Positions 9,540 to 18,119 of a stretch of DNA of 64,000 nt are shown one piece after another. Position 1 is the stretch's first letter. Every line of letters starts with the position of its first letter. Source of the stretch: Pseudomonas fortuita (GTDB lineage: Bacteria; Pseudomonadota; Gammaproteobacteria; Pseudomonadales; Pseudomonadaceae); the NCBI RefSeq assembly GCF_026898135.2, contig NZ_CP114035.2, positions 5,745,501 to 5,809,500 on the forward strand, in the 5' to 3' direction. The notes under the pieces are model-generated. The model was not told the DNA's origin and ran no database searches. It was given only the letters and a program-made list of their open reading frames with translations. Both the position numbers and the translations under genes were made by a program.

Positions 9540-10943
9540 TTACAGCTCGCGCCGCCAGAACAGTTCGTGTCGGCGCACGGCCTTGCGGAAGAACTCGTTC
9601 TCCCCATAAGGCGACGGCCGCCGTCCGGCCAGCCAGCGTTGCAGCAAGCGGCGCAGGCGGCGCTTGAATGGCGGGGCCGGCTGCAGGTCGTGCATCATGC
9701 CCAGGGCCATGGCTTTGTCGTGCTGGGTAGCCACGTCCAGGACCAGGCTGCAAGGTGCCCAGGCCTGCACAGCACTCAACTGCGGAGGCAAGGCCACACC
9801 ATCGCCGCTGTCGCCCATGGGCCAGCGGTCGTTGTCATGCAGGTGGTTGGCGTAGCACAGCAGGGTTTGTGGCTGCCATGCCAGGCCTTGCAAGGCCTCC
9901 AGCACCGCTGCCTGAGCGCAGATGTGATCGGGGTGCGGGTCGAGTTGCGGGTGCGGCATTACCAGGACTTGCGGCCTGGCCATTTCCAGCAAGTTACGCA
10001 GGTCGGCCAGCAGGTTGTTCCAGGTTGGCGCACCATCGCTGTCGGCCGGCAGCGGGAACGGGTTGAACTGGCGAAATACGCGGATATCGGCCAGCTCGGC
10101 CTCGCGTGACGCCACAGGCTGCTCTGGCGCGGCCTGCATGGCAGGCAACTGCAGGCAAAAGTAGCCCAGCTGTACGCAACGCGACTCCGGCACACCGGCC
10201 CAACGCGGCACGGCGATGCTGTCCCAGGCGCGCAGGCGGCCCTTCAGGCGCGCGGCCTCGGCCTTGCCCAGGCCCATCTGCTGATAGTGCTCGGCCTCGA
10301 TTTCACCGGCGGTCAGCGTCACTACCCAGGTTTCATCTGCCTGGCTGTAAAGGCCATACGCAGCAAGCTCGGCGTCGTCGGCATGCGGCGCAATCACCAT
10401 CACCCGGCGCCGTTGCAGTTCGACCGCCGGCGTTATCCACAGACGCGGCTCGCCCAGCAGCCGGCAATGGCGACCACGCAGGCGCAATGCGCCGGCCTGG
10501 AGCGGCGCAGCCAGGCCGGTCAGGTTGAGGAAGCGCACGCCATCGACGCCACGCTCGAAGGTTTGCCGATCGGCCTGCTCACCCGCCAGCAGCGCGACCT
10601 GCGGGTCCAGGAACCGACCGAGCCAGCTGCCTTTTACCCGCAGCTCAAGCACAAGGGTTTCATCGCCCTGTAGCACGCAGTCGGCCTTGAGCAGGCCCGC
10701 GTGCAGGCTGGCAGGTACTTGCCGCGCCTGGTCACCGAAGTCGTAGGCGTAGTCCTCGCCGGGTGCGTAGAACAGGTGGTCGGCAAACCAGGCCTCGTGG
10801 GCGGCCCAGAGCAGCGGCAACAGCAACAGCGGCAGCCACCACCAGGCCAGTACACCGAGGGCGACCAGCGCAACCAGGCCTGCCAGCAAGCCCAGACGCT
10901 TGTTGCGCCGGTGGCGCTTGAGCAACTGCTGCTTACGGCTCAC
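9540..10943 (-). CDS. dnpA: PIG-L de-N-acetylase, DnpA-like
   Basis: 467 residues. The N-terminus carries two closely spaced hydrophobic helices (about residues 18-50) that anchor it in the inner membrane. A PIG-L/LmbE catalytic domain follows, with APHADDAELAAYG (the zinc and aspartate motif) and PHPQLDPHPDHICA further on. The expected reaction is zinc-dependent removal of acetyl from an N-acetylated sugar in the LPS core. In P. aeruginosa the homologue PA5002 (dnpA) also affects antibiotic tolerance. The GTG start overlaps the stop of the upstream gene as GTGA, strong evidence for translational coupling. Confidence 0.88.
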   Translation of the reverse strand: MSRKQQLLKRHRRNKRLGLLAGLVALVALGVLAWWWLPLLLLPLLWAAHEAWFADHLFYAPGEDYAYDFGDQARQVPASLHAGLLKADCVLQGDETLVLELRVKGSWLGRFLDPQVALLAGEQADRQTFERGVDGVRFLNLTGLAAPLQAGALRLRGRHCRLLGEPRLWITPAVELQRRRVMVIAPHADDAELAAYGLYSQADETWVVTLTAGEIEAEHYQQMGLGKAEAARLKGRLRAWDSIAVPRWAGVPESRCVQLGYFCLQLPAMQAAPEQPVASREAELADIRVFRQFNPFPLPADSDGAPTWNNLLADLRNLLEMARPQVLVMPHPQLDPHPDHICAQAAVLEALQGLAWQPQTLLCYANHLHDNDRWPMGDSGDGVALPPQLSAVQAWAPCSLVLDVATQHDKAMALGMMHDLQPAPPFKRRLRRLLQRWLAGRRPSPYGENEFFRKAVRRHELFWRREL

Positions 10944-11836
10944 GCCTGATACACCGGCACAGGGTTGCACCAACGGTCCTTGTATTCGCGGTCGGCACGG
11001 CCGAACGAGAACCGCAATGGTTTGTTGCGCGCCCGGGCGTCTTCCCAGGCGGCCTGGGTATTGAGGAAACTCAGCACGCTGCCTGGGCTGAAGGCCTTGG
11101 TTTCAGGGTCTACACCGCCATTGATGTACTCGACGCTGACCCAGTCCGGCGCTTCGACGCGGTACACCAGCTGAATGGCAATCGGCTTGCCGTCCAGCAT
11201 CAGCACAGAGCCGATCAGCAGCTCGCGCAGACGCTCCAGCACCTCGGCCATGCGCTCGGCACCGGTGGCAGGGAAGCCCCAGCGGCGCTGGAACAGGTCG
11301 CAGTACATGCTGGCGATTTGCTGGGCACTGAAGTCGCTGATCGGGCGCACCACGCCACCCGCCTCTTCCAGCAGGCGCAGTTCGCGGCGCTGGTTGTAGC
11401 GGAATTTCTTCGACAGGTCTTCGTGCGCCCGCGCCATCGCCAGCTGTTCCTTCTGTTCCTTGAGGCCCGTGAAACGGCCCTGGCTCAGTTCGGACAGGTA
11501 GCGTGCGGTATGGCGCAACGGTGCAGCGGCATCGGCCGCAGCTGGCAGGATGATTTCGGCATTGCCCAAGTCGAACAGGGCTTTTTTGCCGGCACGCTTG
11601 AGCACGTCCTTGGCCAGCGCCAGGTGGCGCCCCCAGGTCGGGATGGCGGCTTTCAGCTCGCCGGCCTGATACCAGCCCAGGTAACGTACCGGGATCTGCG
11701 CCAGGTCAGCCAGTTGCTCGACCACCAGCGGATGGGTGGCGACACTGCCACCAAAACGCGCCCATGCCTCGGCGTAGGCCTTGGCGTCGATCGTTTGCCA
11801 CCCGCGCTCGCGGAAGGCCTGGATACGATTGAGCAT
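10940..11836 (-). CDS. mig-14: Mig-14-like antimicrobial peptide resistance protein
   Basis: 298 residues, a soluble protein of the FemAB/GNAT-like fold (Mig-14 family). Its central part contains KFRYNQRRELRLLEEAGG and the end FSFGRADREYKDRWCNPVPVY. In Salmonella and P. aeruginosa (PA5003), Mig-14 supports resistance to cationic peptides; the biochemical activity is not established. The ATG is coupled to the preceding wapH-like gene by a TGATG overlap, and the next gene dnpA starts inside its own stop. The chain wapO-wapH-mig14-dnpA is therefore one translational unit. An acyl- or aminoacyl-transfer role on LPS is a reasonable inference only. Confidence 0.83.
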   Translation of the reverse strand: MLNRIQAFRERGWQTIDAKAYAEAWARFGGSVATHPLVVEQLADLAQIPVRYLGWYQAGELKAAIPTWGRHLALAKDVLKRAGKKALFDLGNAEIILPAAADAAAPLRHTARYLSELSQGRFTGLKEQKEQLAMARAHEDLSKKFRYNQRRELRLLEEAGGVVRPISDFSAQQIASMYCDLFQRRWGFPATGAERMAEVLERLRELLIGSVLMLDGKPIAIQLVYRVEAPDWVSVEYINGGVDPETKAFSPGSVLSFLNTQAAWEDARARNKPLRFSFGRADREYKDRWCNPVPVYQA

Positions 11837-12966
11837 CAAGCCTGCCCCACCAGTGCACGTACCTGCGGCAACTGCCAGAAGGTCTCGCGTACCGCCTGGT
11901 CGGAGAAGCGTTCACGCAGGCGTTGCAGCATGTGCTCAGCACAGGCCTGGCGCTGTTCGGCGCTCAGCGTGGCCATATGCTCCAGGCCCTGAGCCAACTG
12001 GGCAGCATCGCCCAACGGGAACAGCACACCCACACCCTCGACCACTTCACGAGCCCCGCCGCAAGCCGTGGCCAGCACCGGTACGCCAGCGACCATGGCT
12101 TCGAGCAGGACCATGCCGAACGGCTCGTGGTCGGAGCTCAGGGCGAACACATCGAATGCCTCGAAGTAGCGGCGTGCATCCGGCACCTGGCCCAGGAAGC
12201 TCACCTGGCCGGCAATCCCCAGCTCGGCGGCCAAGGCCTTGAGCTCGGCCTCTAGCCGGCCCTTGCCGAGGATCGCCAGGCGCGCGCCGGCCGGCAGCTT
12301 GGGCAGCGCCTGGGCAAAACCACGCAACAAAGTGGCCTGGTCCTTGTCCGGGTGCAGGCGACCGACATTGCCGACGACCCACGCCTGCGTGTCCAGGCCC
12401 AGAGCCCGGCGAGCCTCGGCGCGCGGCACCAGGGCCGTTTGCAGGGCGTCGATGTCGATGCGGTTATACAAAGTCTGGATGCGTTCGGCTGGCCACTGTG
12501 GCAGGCAGCGGCGCATGTCGTCACGCACCGCGTCTGACACGCCCAGCAGGATCAGGCGCTTGCTGAACAGGTTGGCGAACAGCCGGCGGCCTTTGCGCTC
12601 ATAGTCGCCAAAGGCATGGTGCACGCCGATCACCGGCAGGCCGGTGCCCAGCAGGGCCACGTAGATGGGCTTGAAGCGGTGGGCAATGCAGAAGGCGAAG
12701 TTGCGCTCGGCCGCAATGCGCCGCAAGGCACGGATGGCACCGAGCTTGAGGCCACGCACGGCCTTGGAGCTGAACTCAAGGAACAGCACCTCGTCAGACG
12801 CGCAACCGGCCGCCACCTGCGGGTCGGCGGCACCGGTGAGGAACACCGTGGTGACCTGGTAGCCACGCCCCTGGAACAGGCTGGCGTACTGACGGGCACA
12901 GTCGAGGAACGGCCCGTCATAGCCATGGCAGAACTGCAGGATGCGCGGTTCAGAGCGGCTGGTCAT
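11836..12966 (-). CDS. wapH: Family 4 glycosyltransferase, WapH-like (LPS core)
   Basis: 376 residues, GT-B fold. The donor-binding half shows VVGNVGRLHPDKDQATLLRGF, LAILGKG and ALSSDHEPFGMVLLEAMVAG, the family-4 EX7E signature. The corresponding P. aeruginosa gene (PA5004, wapH) adds a core glucose. Here the assignment rests on family and on position between wapO and mig-14. The ATG lies inside the end of wapO (17-base overlap), consistent with coupled translation. No membrane segment is seen. Confidence 0.82.
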   Translation of the reverse strand: MTSRSEPRILQFCHGYDGPFLDCARQYASLFQGRGYQVTTVFLTGAADPQVAAGCASDEVLFLEFSSKAVRGLKLGAIRALRRIAAERNFAFCIAHRFKPIYVALLGTGLPVIGVHHAFGDYERKGRRLFANLFSKRLILLGVSDAVRDDMRRCLPQWPAERIQTLYNRIDIDALQTALVPRAEARRALGLDTQAWVVGNVGRLHPDKDQATLLRGFAQALPKLPAGARLAILGKGRLEAELKALAAELGIAGQVSFLGQVPDARRYFEAFDVFALSSDHEPFGMVLLEAMVAGVPVLATACGGAREVVEGVGVLFPLGDAAQLAQGLEHMATLSAEQRQACAEHMLQRLRERFSDQAVRETFWQLPQVRALVGQA

Positions 12967-14707
12967 AGGCGGCCGCGCCGTCCTTCACCACCAGGATGTC
13001 TTCCATGATCAGGTACTGCAGGTCCGAGCCGAAGAACATGTTCAGGGCATCGGTCGGCGAGCAGATCATAGGTTCACCGCGACGGTTGAGCGAGGTGTTC
13101 AGCGACACGCCATTGCCGGTCAGGTCTTCCAGCGCCTTCATCATGTCGTAGTAGCGCGGGTTGTACTCGCGCTTGAGCACCTGGGCACGCGAAGTACCGT
13201 CCTCGTGCACCACTTCCGGTACGCGGGTCTTCCACTCTTCAGCCACTTCGAAGGTGAAGGTCATGAACGGTGCCGGGTGGTCGACCTTGATCATCTGCGG
13301 GGCGACGGTGTCGAGCATCGACGGGCAGAAAGGTCTCCAGCGCTCGCGGAACTTGATCTGGTGGTTGATGCGGTCAGCCACGCCTTCGACGCTCGGGCAG
13401 CCGATGATCGAACGGCCACCCAGGGCGCGCGGGCCGAACTCCATGCGGCCCTGGAACCAGGCCACCGGGTTGCCGTCGACCATGATCTGGGCGATTTGCT
13501 GCGGCATGTTGTCGAGCTTGCGCCACTTGGGCTGGTTCGGGTGACGGGCGCAGGCGGCGATCACGTCTTCGTTGGAGTACGAAGGGCCGAGATACACATG
13601 CTCCATCTTCTCCACCGGTACGCCGCGGGCGTGGGAAACATAGGCTGCGGCGCCGACAGCAGTACCGGCGTCGCCGGAGGCCGGCTGGACGAACAGCTCT
13701 TTCACGTCCGGGCGGGCGATGATCTTCTGGTTGAGCTTGACGTTCAGCGCGCAGCCGCCGGCGAAGGCCAGCTTGCCGGTTTCACGCAGGGTGTCGCCCA
13801 GGTAGTGGTCGATCATCTGCAGCGCCAGCTTCTCGAACAGCGCCTGCATGCTGGCGGCGTAATGGATGTACGGCTCGTCTGCGATGTCGCCTTCGCGCTT
13901 GGGGCCCAGCCATTCGATCAGCTTCGGCGAGAAGTAGAAACCCTTGCCCTTCTCTTTATAGCGGCGCAGGCCAATGACGTTGGCGTAATCGGTGTTGATC
14001 ACCAGTTCGCCGTTTTCGAAGCTGGCCAACCGCGAGAAGTCGTACTTGCTGGCGTCGCCGTACGGCGCCATGCCCATGACCTTGAACTCGCCGTCGAGCA
14101 TTTCGAAGCCGAGGAACTCGGTGATCGCACCGTACAGGCCACCCAGGGAGTCCGGGTCGAAGAATTCCTTGATCTTGTGGATCTTGCCGTTTTCGCCGTA
14201 GCCAAAGAAGGTGGTGGCGTATTCGCCTTTACCATCAATGCCGAGGATCGCGGTTTTTTCCTTGAAGCCAGAGCAGTGGTAGGCACTGGAGGCGTGGGCC
14301 AGGTGATGCTCGACCGGCTCGATCTTGACCTTTTTCGGGTCGAAGCCCAGCTGCTCCAGGCACCAGACGATTTTCTTGCGATAGCGCTTGTAGCGACGGT
14401 TGCCCATCAGGATCGCATCGAGGGCGCGATCCGGGGCGTACCAATAGCGCTTGGCATAGTGCCAGCGCGCCTTGCCGAACAGGCTGATCGGGGCGAACGG
14501 GATGGCTACCACGTCGACGTCGGACGGCTTGATGCCTGCCTGCTCCAGGCAGAACTTCGCCGACTCGTAGGGCATGCGGTTCTTCGCATGCTTGTCACGC
14601 ACGAAGCGCTCTTCTTCGGCGGCGGCAATCAGCTTGCCGTCAATGTACAGGGCCGCGGAAGGGTCATGGCTAAGGGCGCCGGACAGGCCAAGAATCGTCA
14701 ATGCCAA
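12950..14707 (-). CDS. wapO: LPS core carbamoyltransferase WapO (NodU/CmcH family)
   Basis: 585 residues. The N-terminal Kae1-like domain shows LGLSGALSHDPSAALY and EPVEHHLAHASSAYH, with histidines for metal and carbamoyl-adenylate. The C-terminal YrdC-like part shows WFQGRMEFGPRALGGRSI and INHQIKFRERWRPF. The family moves a carbamoyl group from carbamoyl phosphate to a hydroxyl; in P. aeruginosa this is O7 of the second heptose. The reading frame opens with a TTG codon (TTG GCA TTG) 8 bases after AGAGG, giving MALTILG. I see no ATG that would fit better. First gene of the minus-strand LPS unit. Confidence 0.92.
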   Translation of the reverse strand: MALTILGLSGALSHDPSAALYIDGKLIAAAEEERFVRDKHAKNRMPYESAKFCLEQAGIKPSDVDVVAIPFAPISLFGKARWHYAKRYWYAPDRALDAILMGNRRYKRYRKKIVWCLEQLGFDPKKVKIEPVEHHLAHASSAYHCSGFKEKTAILGIDGKGEYATTFFGYGENGKIHKIKEFFDPDSLGGLYGAITEFLGFEMLDGEFKVMGMAPYGDASKYDFSRLASFENGELVINTDYANVIGLRRYKEKGKGFYFSPKLIEWLGPKREGDIADEPYIHYAASMQALFEKLALQMIDHYLGDTLRETGKLAFAGGCALNVKLNQKIIARPDVKELFVQPASGDAGTAVGAAAYVSHARGVPVEKMEHVYLGPSYSNEDVIAACARHPNQPKWRKLDNMPQQIAQIMVDGNPVAWFQGRMEFGPRALGGRSIIGCPSVEGVADRINHQIKFRERWRPFCPSMLDTVAPQMIKVDHPAPFMTFTFEVAEEWKTRVPEVVHEDGTSRAQVLKREYNPRYYDMMKALEDLTGNGVSLNTSLNRRGEPMICSPTDALNMFFGSDLQYLIMEDILVVKDGAAAYDQPL

Positions 14708-14776
14708 GGGATTAGCCTCTTCATTCGGTAAAAATGCGCCAGCGGCCTCATGGGCGGGTGGCGGCTAAAGGGCGGG

Positions 14777-14782
14777 ATTATA
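14777..14782 (-). promoter_or_regulatory. Probable -10 box of the wapO operon
   Basis: A perfect TATAAT on the minus strand lies 70 bases before the wapO start, in the only stretch between wapO and the REP pair. No good -35 is found at 16-18 bases spacing; TTGCCG is 20 bases away. It would give a leader of about 60 bases. Confidence 0.5.
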
Positions 14783-14811
14783 ACGCAAACATAAGCGCAA
14801 CGCGGCAACCC

Positions 14812-14915
14812 GTACTGGCCTCATCGCCGGCAAGCCAGCTCCCACAGGAACACCGCTGCCCTCAAGGGAGATGCAGTACTTGCAGGAGCTGGCTTGCCAG
14901 CGATGAGGCCAGTAC
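14812..14915. repeat. REP pair (inverted)
   Basis: Inverted arms share GTACTGGCCTCATCGCCGGC at the left and its near complement at the right end, with the core CAAGCCAGCTCCCAC / GGAGCTGGCTTG. The pair lies between the end of rlmJ and the wapO promoter, so it marks the rlmJ 3' end. Confidence 0.85.
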
Positions 14916-14927
14916 AGGCAGGCAATA

Positions 14928-15764
14928 CTATTCGGCGATGAGCCAGTCCATGCGATAGCTACCGTCCGTCTGCGCCAGCTCCTTGGCCAGCCACGGCAGC
15001 AGCTCCTTGAGCTCTTCTTCCAGGCCCCATGGCGGGTTGGCGATGGCCAGGCCCGAGCCATTAAGGCCCTGCGGGCTGTCCTGGTGGTGCACATACAGCT
15101 CGACCCGCAGCAATTTTGGCGCGCCAGTGCTGGTCAGGTCCTGGTAGTAACGCGTCAGCGAGCGCTGGTCCTTGATGGGGTACCAGATAGCCGCGACGGT
15201 CTGGCGCATGCGGCTGATGGCCTCTTTCATGGAATGGGTGCAGCGCTTGAGCTCATCGGCCTGCTCGAACGGCGGGTCGATCAGCATGATCGCGCGCTTT
15301 TCCTGCACCGGTAGCAGGGCCCTGGGCACATGCCAGCCTTCGCCCAGGTGCACGACCACACGCGGGTCTTTTTTCATGTTCTCTTTGAGCAGCGGCCCGT
15401 CTTCAGGATGCTTTTCGTTGAGCAGGGCGCGGTCTTGCTGGCGCATCAGGCGGCGAGCCAGCTCGGGCGAACCGGGGTAGTAACGCAGCTCGCCGTCCGC
15501 GTTCAGGCGCTTGATGACGCGCAGGTAGTCGGCAGCCATGGCGGGCACATCATCGCGGCCCCACAAGCGGGCGACGCCTTCCAGGTACTCGCCGGTCCGG
15601 GTTGCCTGGTCGCCTTGCAGGTCGTACAGACCAAGCCCAGCGTGGGTATCGATGTAGGCAAATGGCTGCTCCTTGCGCGACATCAAGGCGATGAGGCGGG
15701 TCAGCACGATGTGCTTGAGGACGTCGGCGTGGTTGCCGGCGTGGAAGGCGTGACGATAGTTCAT
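14928..15764 (-). CDS. rlmJ: 23S rRNA adenine-2030 N6-methyltransferase RlmJ
   Basis: 278 residues, close to the E. coli enzyme in length. It opens with MNYRHAFHAGNHADVLKH, highly characteristic of RlmJ. It contains the catalytic DPPF motif in IMLIDPPFEQ, which positions the adenine amino group for methylation with SAM. AGGAG lies 6 bases before the ATG. It modifies naked 23S rRNA during ribosome assembly. The gene stands alone, divergent from the small plus-strand gene and bounded by a REP pair downstream. Confidence 0.94.
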   Translation of the reverse strand: MNYRHAFHAGNHADVLKHIVLTRLIALMSRKEQPFAYIDTHAGLGLYDLQGDQATRTGEYLEGVARLWGRDDVPAMAADYLRVIKRLNADGELRYYPGSPELARRLMRQQDRALLNEKHPEDGPLLKENMKKDPRVVVHLGEGWHVPRALLPVQEKRAIMLIDPPFEQADELKRCTHSMKEAISRMRQTVAAIWYPIKDQRSLTRYYQDLTSTGAPKLLRVELYVHHQDSPQGLNGSGLAIANPPWGLEEELKELLPWLAKELAQTDGSYRMDWLIAE

Positions 15765-15858
15765 GGCAACTCCTGCGGGGGTGGCAAGTTTACCTTGCCT
15801 TGCAGGCGGAGTCAGGTGCAGCAATCAACCGCAAGCGCCCTCGCGCCGTTGAGAAGCC

Positions 15859-15954
15859 ATGAAAACCCTCATCGTTCGGAATGAATTCCTGATTCGCTGC
15901 GCCCCTGCAAATCCCAAGAATCGAGTCTCCACCAACCAGGAGCAAATGAAATGA
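15859..15954 (+). CDS. Possible 31-codon leader peptide
   Basis: An ATG preceded by GAGAAG opens a short frame (MKTLIVRNEFLIRCAPAN...) whose TGA overlaps the ATG of the next gene as ATGA. This arrangement fits translational coupling, but a frame this short can arise by chance and the peptide resembles nothing I know. Confidence 0.3.
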   Translation: MKTLIVRNEFLIRCAPANPKNRVSTNQEQMK

Positions 15955-16205
15955 AAGCTTCCATCCAATACGATAAAACTCAAAACCGCCTGCACGGCAA
16001 ACTGGGCCTGGACAATGTGCCTTATACCGCCCAGCTCAAACTCAAGAACCCTGAAGGCGTTACTGAGACACTGGTAGTGCCAAGCTCGAAATCCGACGAA
16101 TGGGAGGTTGGCCTGGACCGGCATGGCCCTGGCAAGTATGAAGCCCTGATCGTGCCACGTGTGGCCGGTGCGTTCGAACCAACGCGGTGCGAGTTCACCC
16201 TGTAA
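15951..16205 (+). CDS. Small conserved protein of unknown function
   Basis: 84 residues, start ATG with CCAGGAGC 9 bases upstream. The sequence is hydrophilic, has no signal peptide or cysteine pair, and alternates charged and hydrophobic residues (YTAQLKLKNPEGV, WEVGLDRHGPGKYEALIV) as in a small beta-sandwich. No family is recognised. It is followed within 16 bases by a very strong terminator, so it is a real, separately transcribed gene end. It converges on putP. Confidence 0.7.
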   Translation: MKASIQYDKTQNRLHGKLGLDNVPYTAQLKLKNPEGVTETLVVPSSKSDEWEVGLDRHGPGKYEALIVPRVAGAFEPTRCEFTL

Positions 16206-16221
16206 GCAATCATCCGCTACA

Positions 16222-16266
16222 AACGAGTACGGCCCGAACAACGCTGTTGTTCGGGCCGTACTCGTT
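16222..16266. terminator. Bidirectional hairpin terminator, 21-bp perfect stem
   Basis: Arms 16222-16242 and 16246-16266 are exactly complementary over 21 bases with a 3-base GCT loop. It lies between the convergent 84-residue gene and putP and can serve both. There is little T-run, so termination may depend on the unusually long stem; it could also act as a barrier to read-through antisense. Confidence 0.75.
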
Positions 16267-16282
16267 GCCTACCCAGCACTCA

Positions 16283-17761
16283 TCACTTGTCAGCGTGATA
16301 CGCCGCGTCAGCCGTCTCGAAGCGCTGCACCATTGCCTTGGAGGGGCTGCCCAGCTTGCTCACCAAAACGATGGCGATGCTAGCCAGCAGGAAGCCCGGG
16401 ATAATTTCGTACAGGCCCCAGGTATCGATCTGCTTCCACAGGATAACGGTCAGTGCACCCACCACGATACCGGCCAGCGCGCCGTTTCGGGTCATGCCTT
16501 TCCACAGCACCGAAATCAGCACCACCGGACCGAAGGCGGCACCGAAGCCAGCCCAGGCGTAGGCCACAAGGCCCAGCACGCGGTTTTCCGGGTTGGCAGC
16601 CATGGCGATGGCAATCAGGGCCACGGCCAGCACCATCAGGCGACCGACCCACACCAGCTCGAGCTGCGAAGCGTTCTTGCGCAGGAAGGCCTTGTAGAAG
16701 TCTTCGGTCAATGCACTGGAGCACACCAGCAACTGGCAGCTCAGGGTGCTCATTACCGCCGCAAGAATGGCCGACAGCAGTACGCCAGCGACCCATGGGT
16801 TGAACAGGATCTTGGCCAGCTCTATGAACACACGCTCATGGTTCTCGGTGACCGGGCCCGCCAGGTCAGGGTTGGCCGAGAAGTAGGCGATGCCGAAGAA
16901 GCCCACGGCGCAGGTACCGGCCAGGCACAGGATCATCCAGGTCATGGAGATGCGGCGAGCCTTGGCGATCGACTTCACCGAATCGGCGGCCATGAAGCGC
17001 GCCAGGATGTGCGGCTGGCCAAAGTAGCCCAGGCCCCAGCCCATCAGCGAGATGATGCCGATGAAGGTAGCACCTTTGAACATGTCGAAATTGGCTGGGT
17101 TCACCGCCTCGATGGCAGCAAAGGTGGTGTCGAAACCGCCCGTGGAAATCAGCACGATCACCGGGGTCAGGATGAGCGCGAAGATCATCAGCGAAGCCTG
17201 AACCGTATCGGTCCAGCTCACCGCCAGGAAACCACCGACGAAGGTGTAGGCGATGGTCGCTGCGGCGCCAGCCCACAGGGCAGTCTCGTAAGACATGCCA
17301 AAGGTGCTTTCGAACAGGCGGGCACCGGCAACGATGCCAGAAGCGCAGTAGATGGTGAAGAACACCAGGATGACGATCGCCGAAATAATCCGCAGCAGGC
17401 CGCTATTGTCTTCGAATCGGCTGGAGAAGTAGTCCGGCAGAGTCAGCGCATCGCCGTTGTGCTCGGTCTGGACACGCAACCGGCCAGCGACGAACAGCCA
17501 GTTCAGGTAAGCACCAACGGTCAAACCGATGGCGATCCAGGCCTCGGACAGGCCCGAAAAGTAGATGGCGCCCGGCAGGCCCATCAGCAGCCAGCCGCTC
17601 ATGTCGGATGCCCCGGCAGACAGCGCTGTAACAACGCTACCCAGGCTGCGACCACCCAGAATGTAATCGGAAAGGTTGTTGGTGGCGCGATAGGCGGCGA
17701 AGCCGATCAGTACCATTGCTGCGATGTAGACCACGAAAGTGATCGTAAGTGGATTGCCCAT
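16283..17761 (-). CDS. putP: Sodium/proline symporter PutP
   Basis: 492 residues with about 13 transmembrane helices, SSS family. Recognisable stretches are ILGGRSLGSVVTALSAGASDMSGWLLMG in TM2 region and the family motif around GWGLGYFGQPHILARFMA. It imports proline with Na+ across the inner membrane for catabolism by PutA, encoded divergently 358 bases away. The ATG follows CCAGGG at 9 bases. Expression is probably repressed by PutA through the GTTGCA boxes in the shared region, four of which lie nearest this gene. Confidence 0.96.
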   Translation of the reverse strand: MGNPLTITFVVYIAAMVLIGFAAYRATNNLSDYILGGRSLGSVVTALSAGASDMSGWLLMGLPGAIYFSGLSEAWIAIGLTVGAYLNWLFVAGRLRVQTEHNGDALTLPDYFSSRFEDNSGLLRIISAIVILVFFTIYCASGIVAGARLFESTFGMSYETALWAGAAATIAYTFVGGFLAVSWTDTVQASLMIFALILTPVIVLISTGGFDTTFAAIEAVNPANFDMFKGATFIGIISLMGWGLGYFGQPHILARFMAADSVKSIAKARRISMTWMILCLAGTCAVGFFGIAYFSANPDLAGPVTENHERVFIELAKILFNPWVAGVLLSAILAAVMSTLSCQLLVCSSALTEDFYKAFLRKNASQLELVWVGRLMVLAVALIAIAMAANPENRVLGLVAYAWAGFGAAFGPVVLISVLWKGMTRNGALAGIVVGALTVILWKQIDTWGLYEIIPGFLLASIAIVLVSKLGSPSKAMVQRFETADAAYHADK

Positions 17762-17812
17762 GCGTGTGCCCTGGCGTTTGTTTTTATCTCATGCACAACC
17801 ATAGTCGTGACG

Positions 17813-18050
17813 GTTGCACCCAGGCGGCGAATCCTATGCAACAACGCAAAGCAGGTGCAACCATTTTTCATTTGGAAGTTGCACCCGCTCGTCAATATTC
17901 CGTAGGAGGCACTTTTTTGCTCCTTTTTGGAGCATCACAGGGGTTTTTCATAAGAAAACTCACCCTTAAAGCCCTTATTGAAGGGCATGGAAATGTCTGT
18001 CAGACGAGTTGCACCTATAGCGCCAAAAAATGCGGTTGCACCTGGTTGCA
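17813..18050. promoter_or_regulatory. PutA operator array (seven GTTGCA boxes)
   Basis: Between putP and putA the hexamer GTTGCA or its complement occurs at 17813-17818, 17837-17842 (complement), 17856-17861 (complement), 17878-17883, 18008-18013, 18035-18040 and 18045-18050. GTTGCA is the established target of the ribbon-helix-helix domain of E. coli PutA, and this PutA carries that domain. The two groups, four near putP and three near putA, fit repression of both divergent genes. The rest of this 358-base gap is AT-rich and includes a small GCTCC-TTTTT-GGAGC hairpin near 17919. Confidence 0.8.
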
Positions 18051-18119
18051 CCCGAATTGTCCTACAGCTACTCTTGGCGCCAGCTTAGGCCACAGCCGTG
18101 GCAATAACGAGGATAAGAA

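Noticed and set aside
17903..17920. Sigma-54-like GGCAC...TTGC between putP and putA
   Set aside because: The GG and GC elements are separated by 9 instead of 10 bases, a spacing that normally abolishes sigma-54 recognition.
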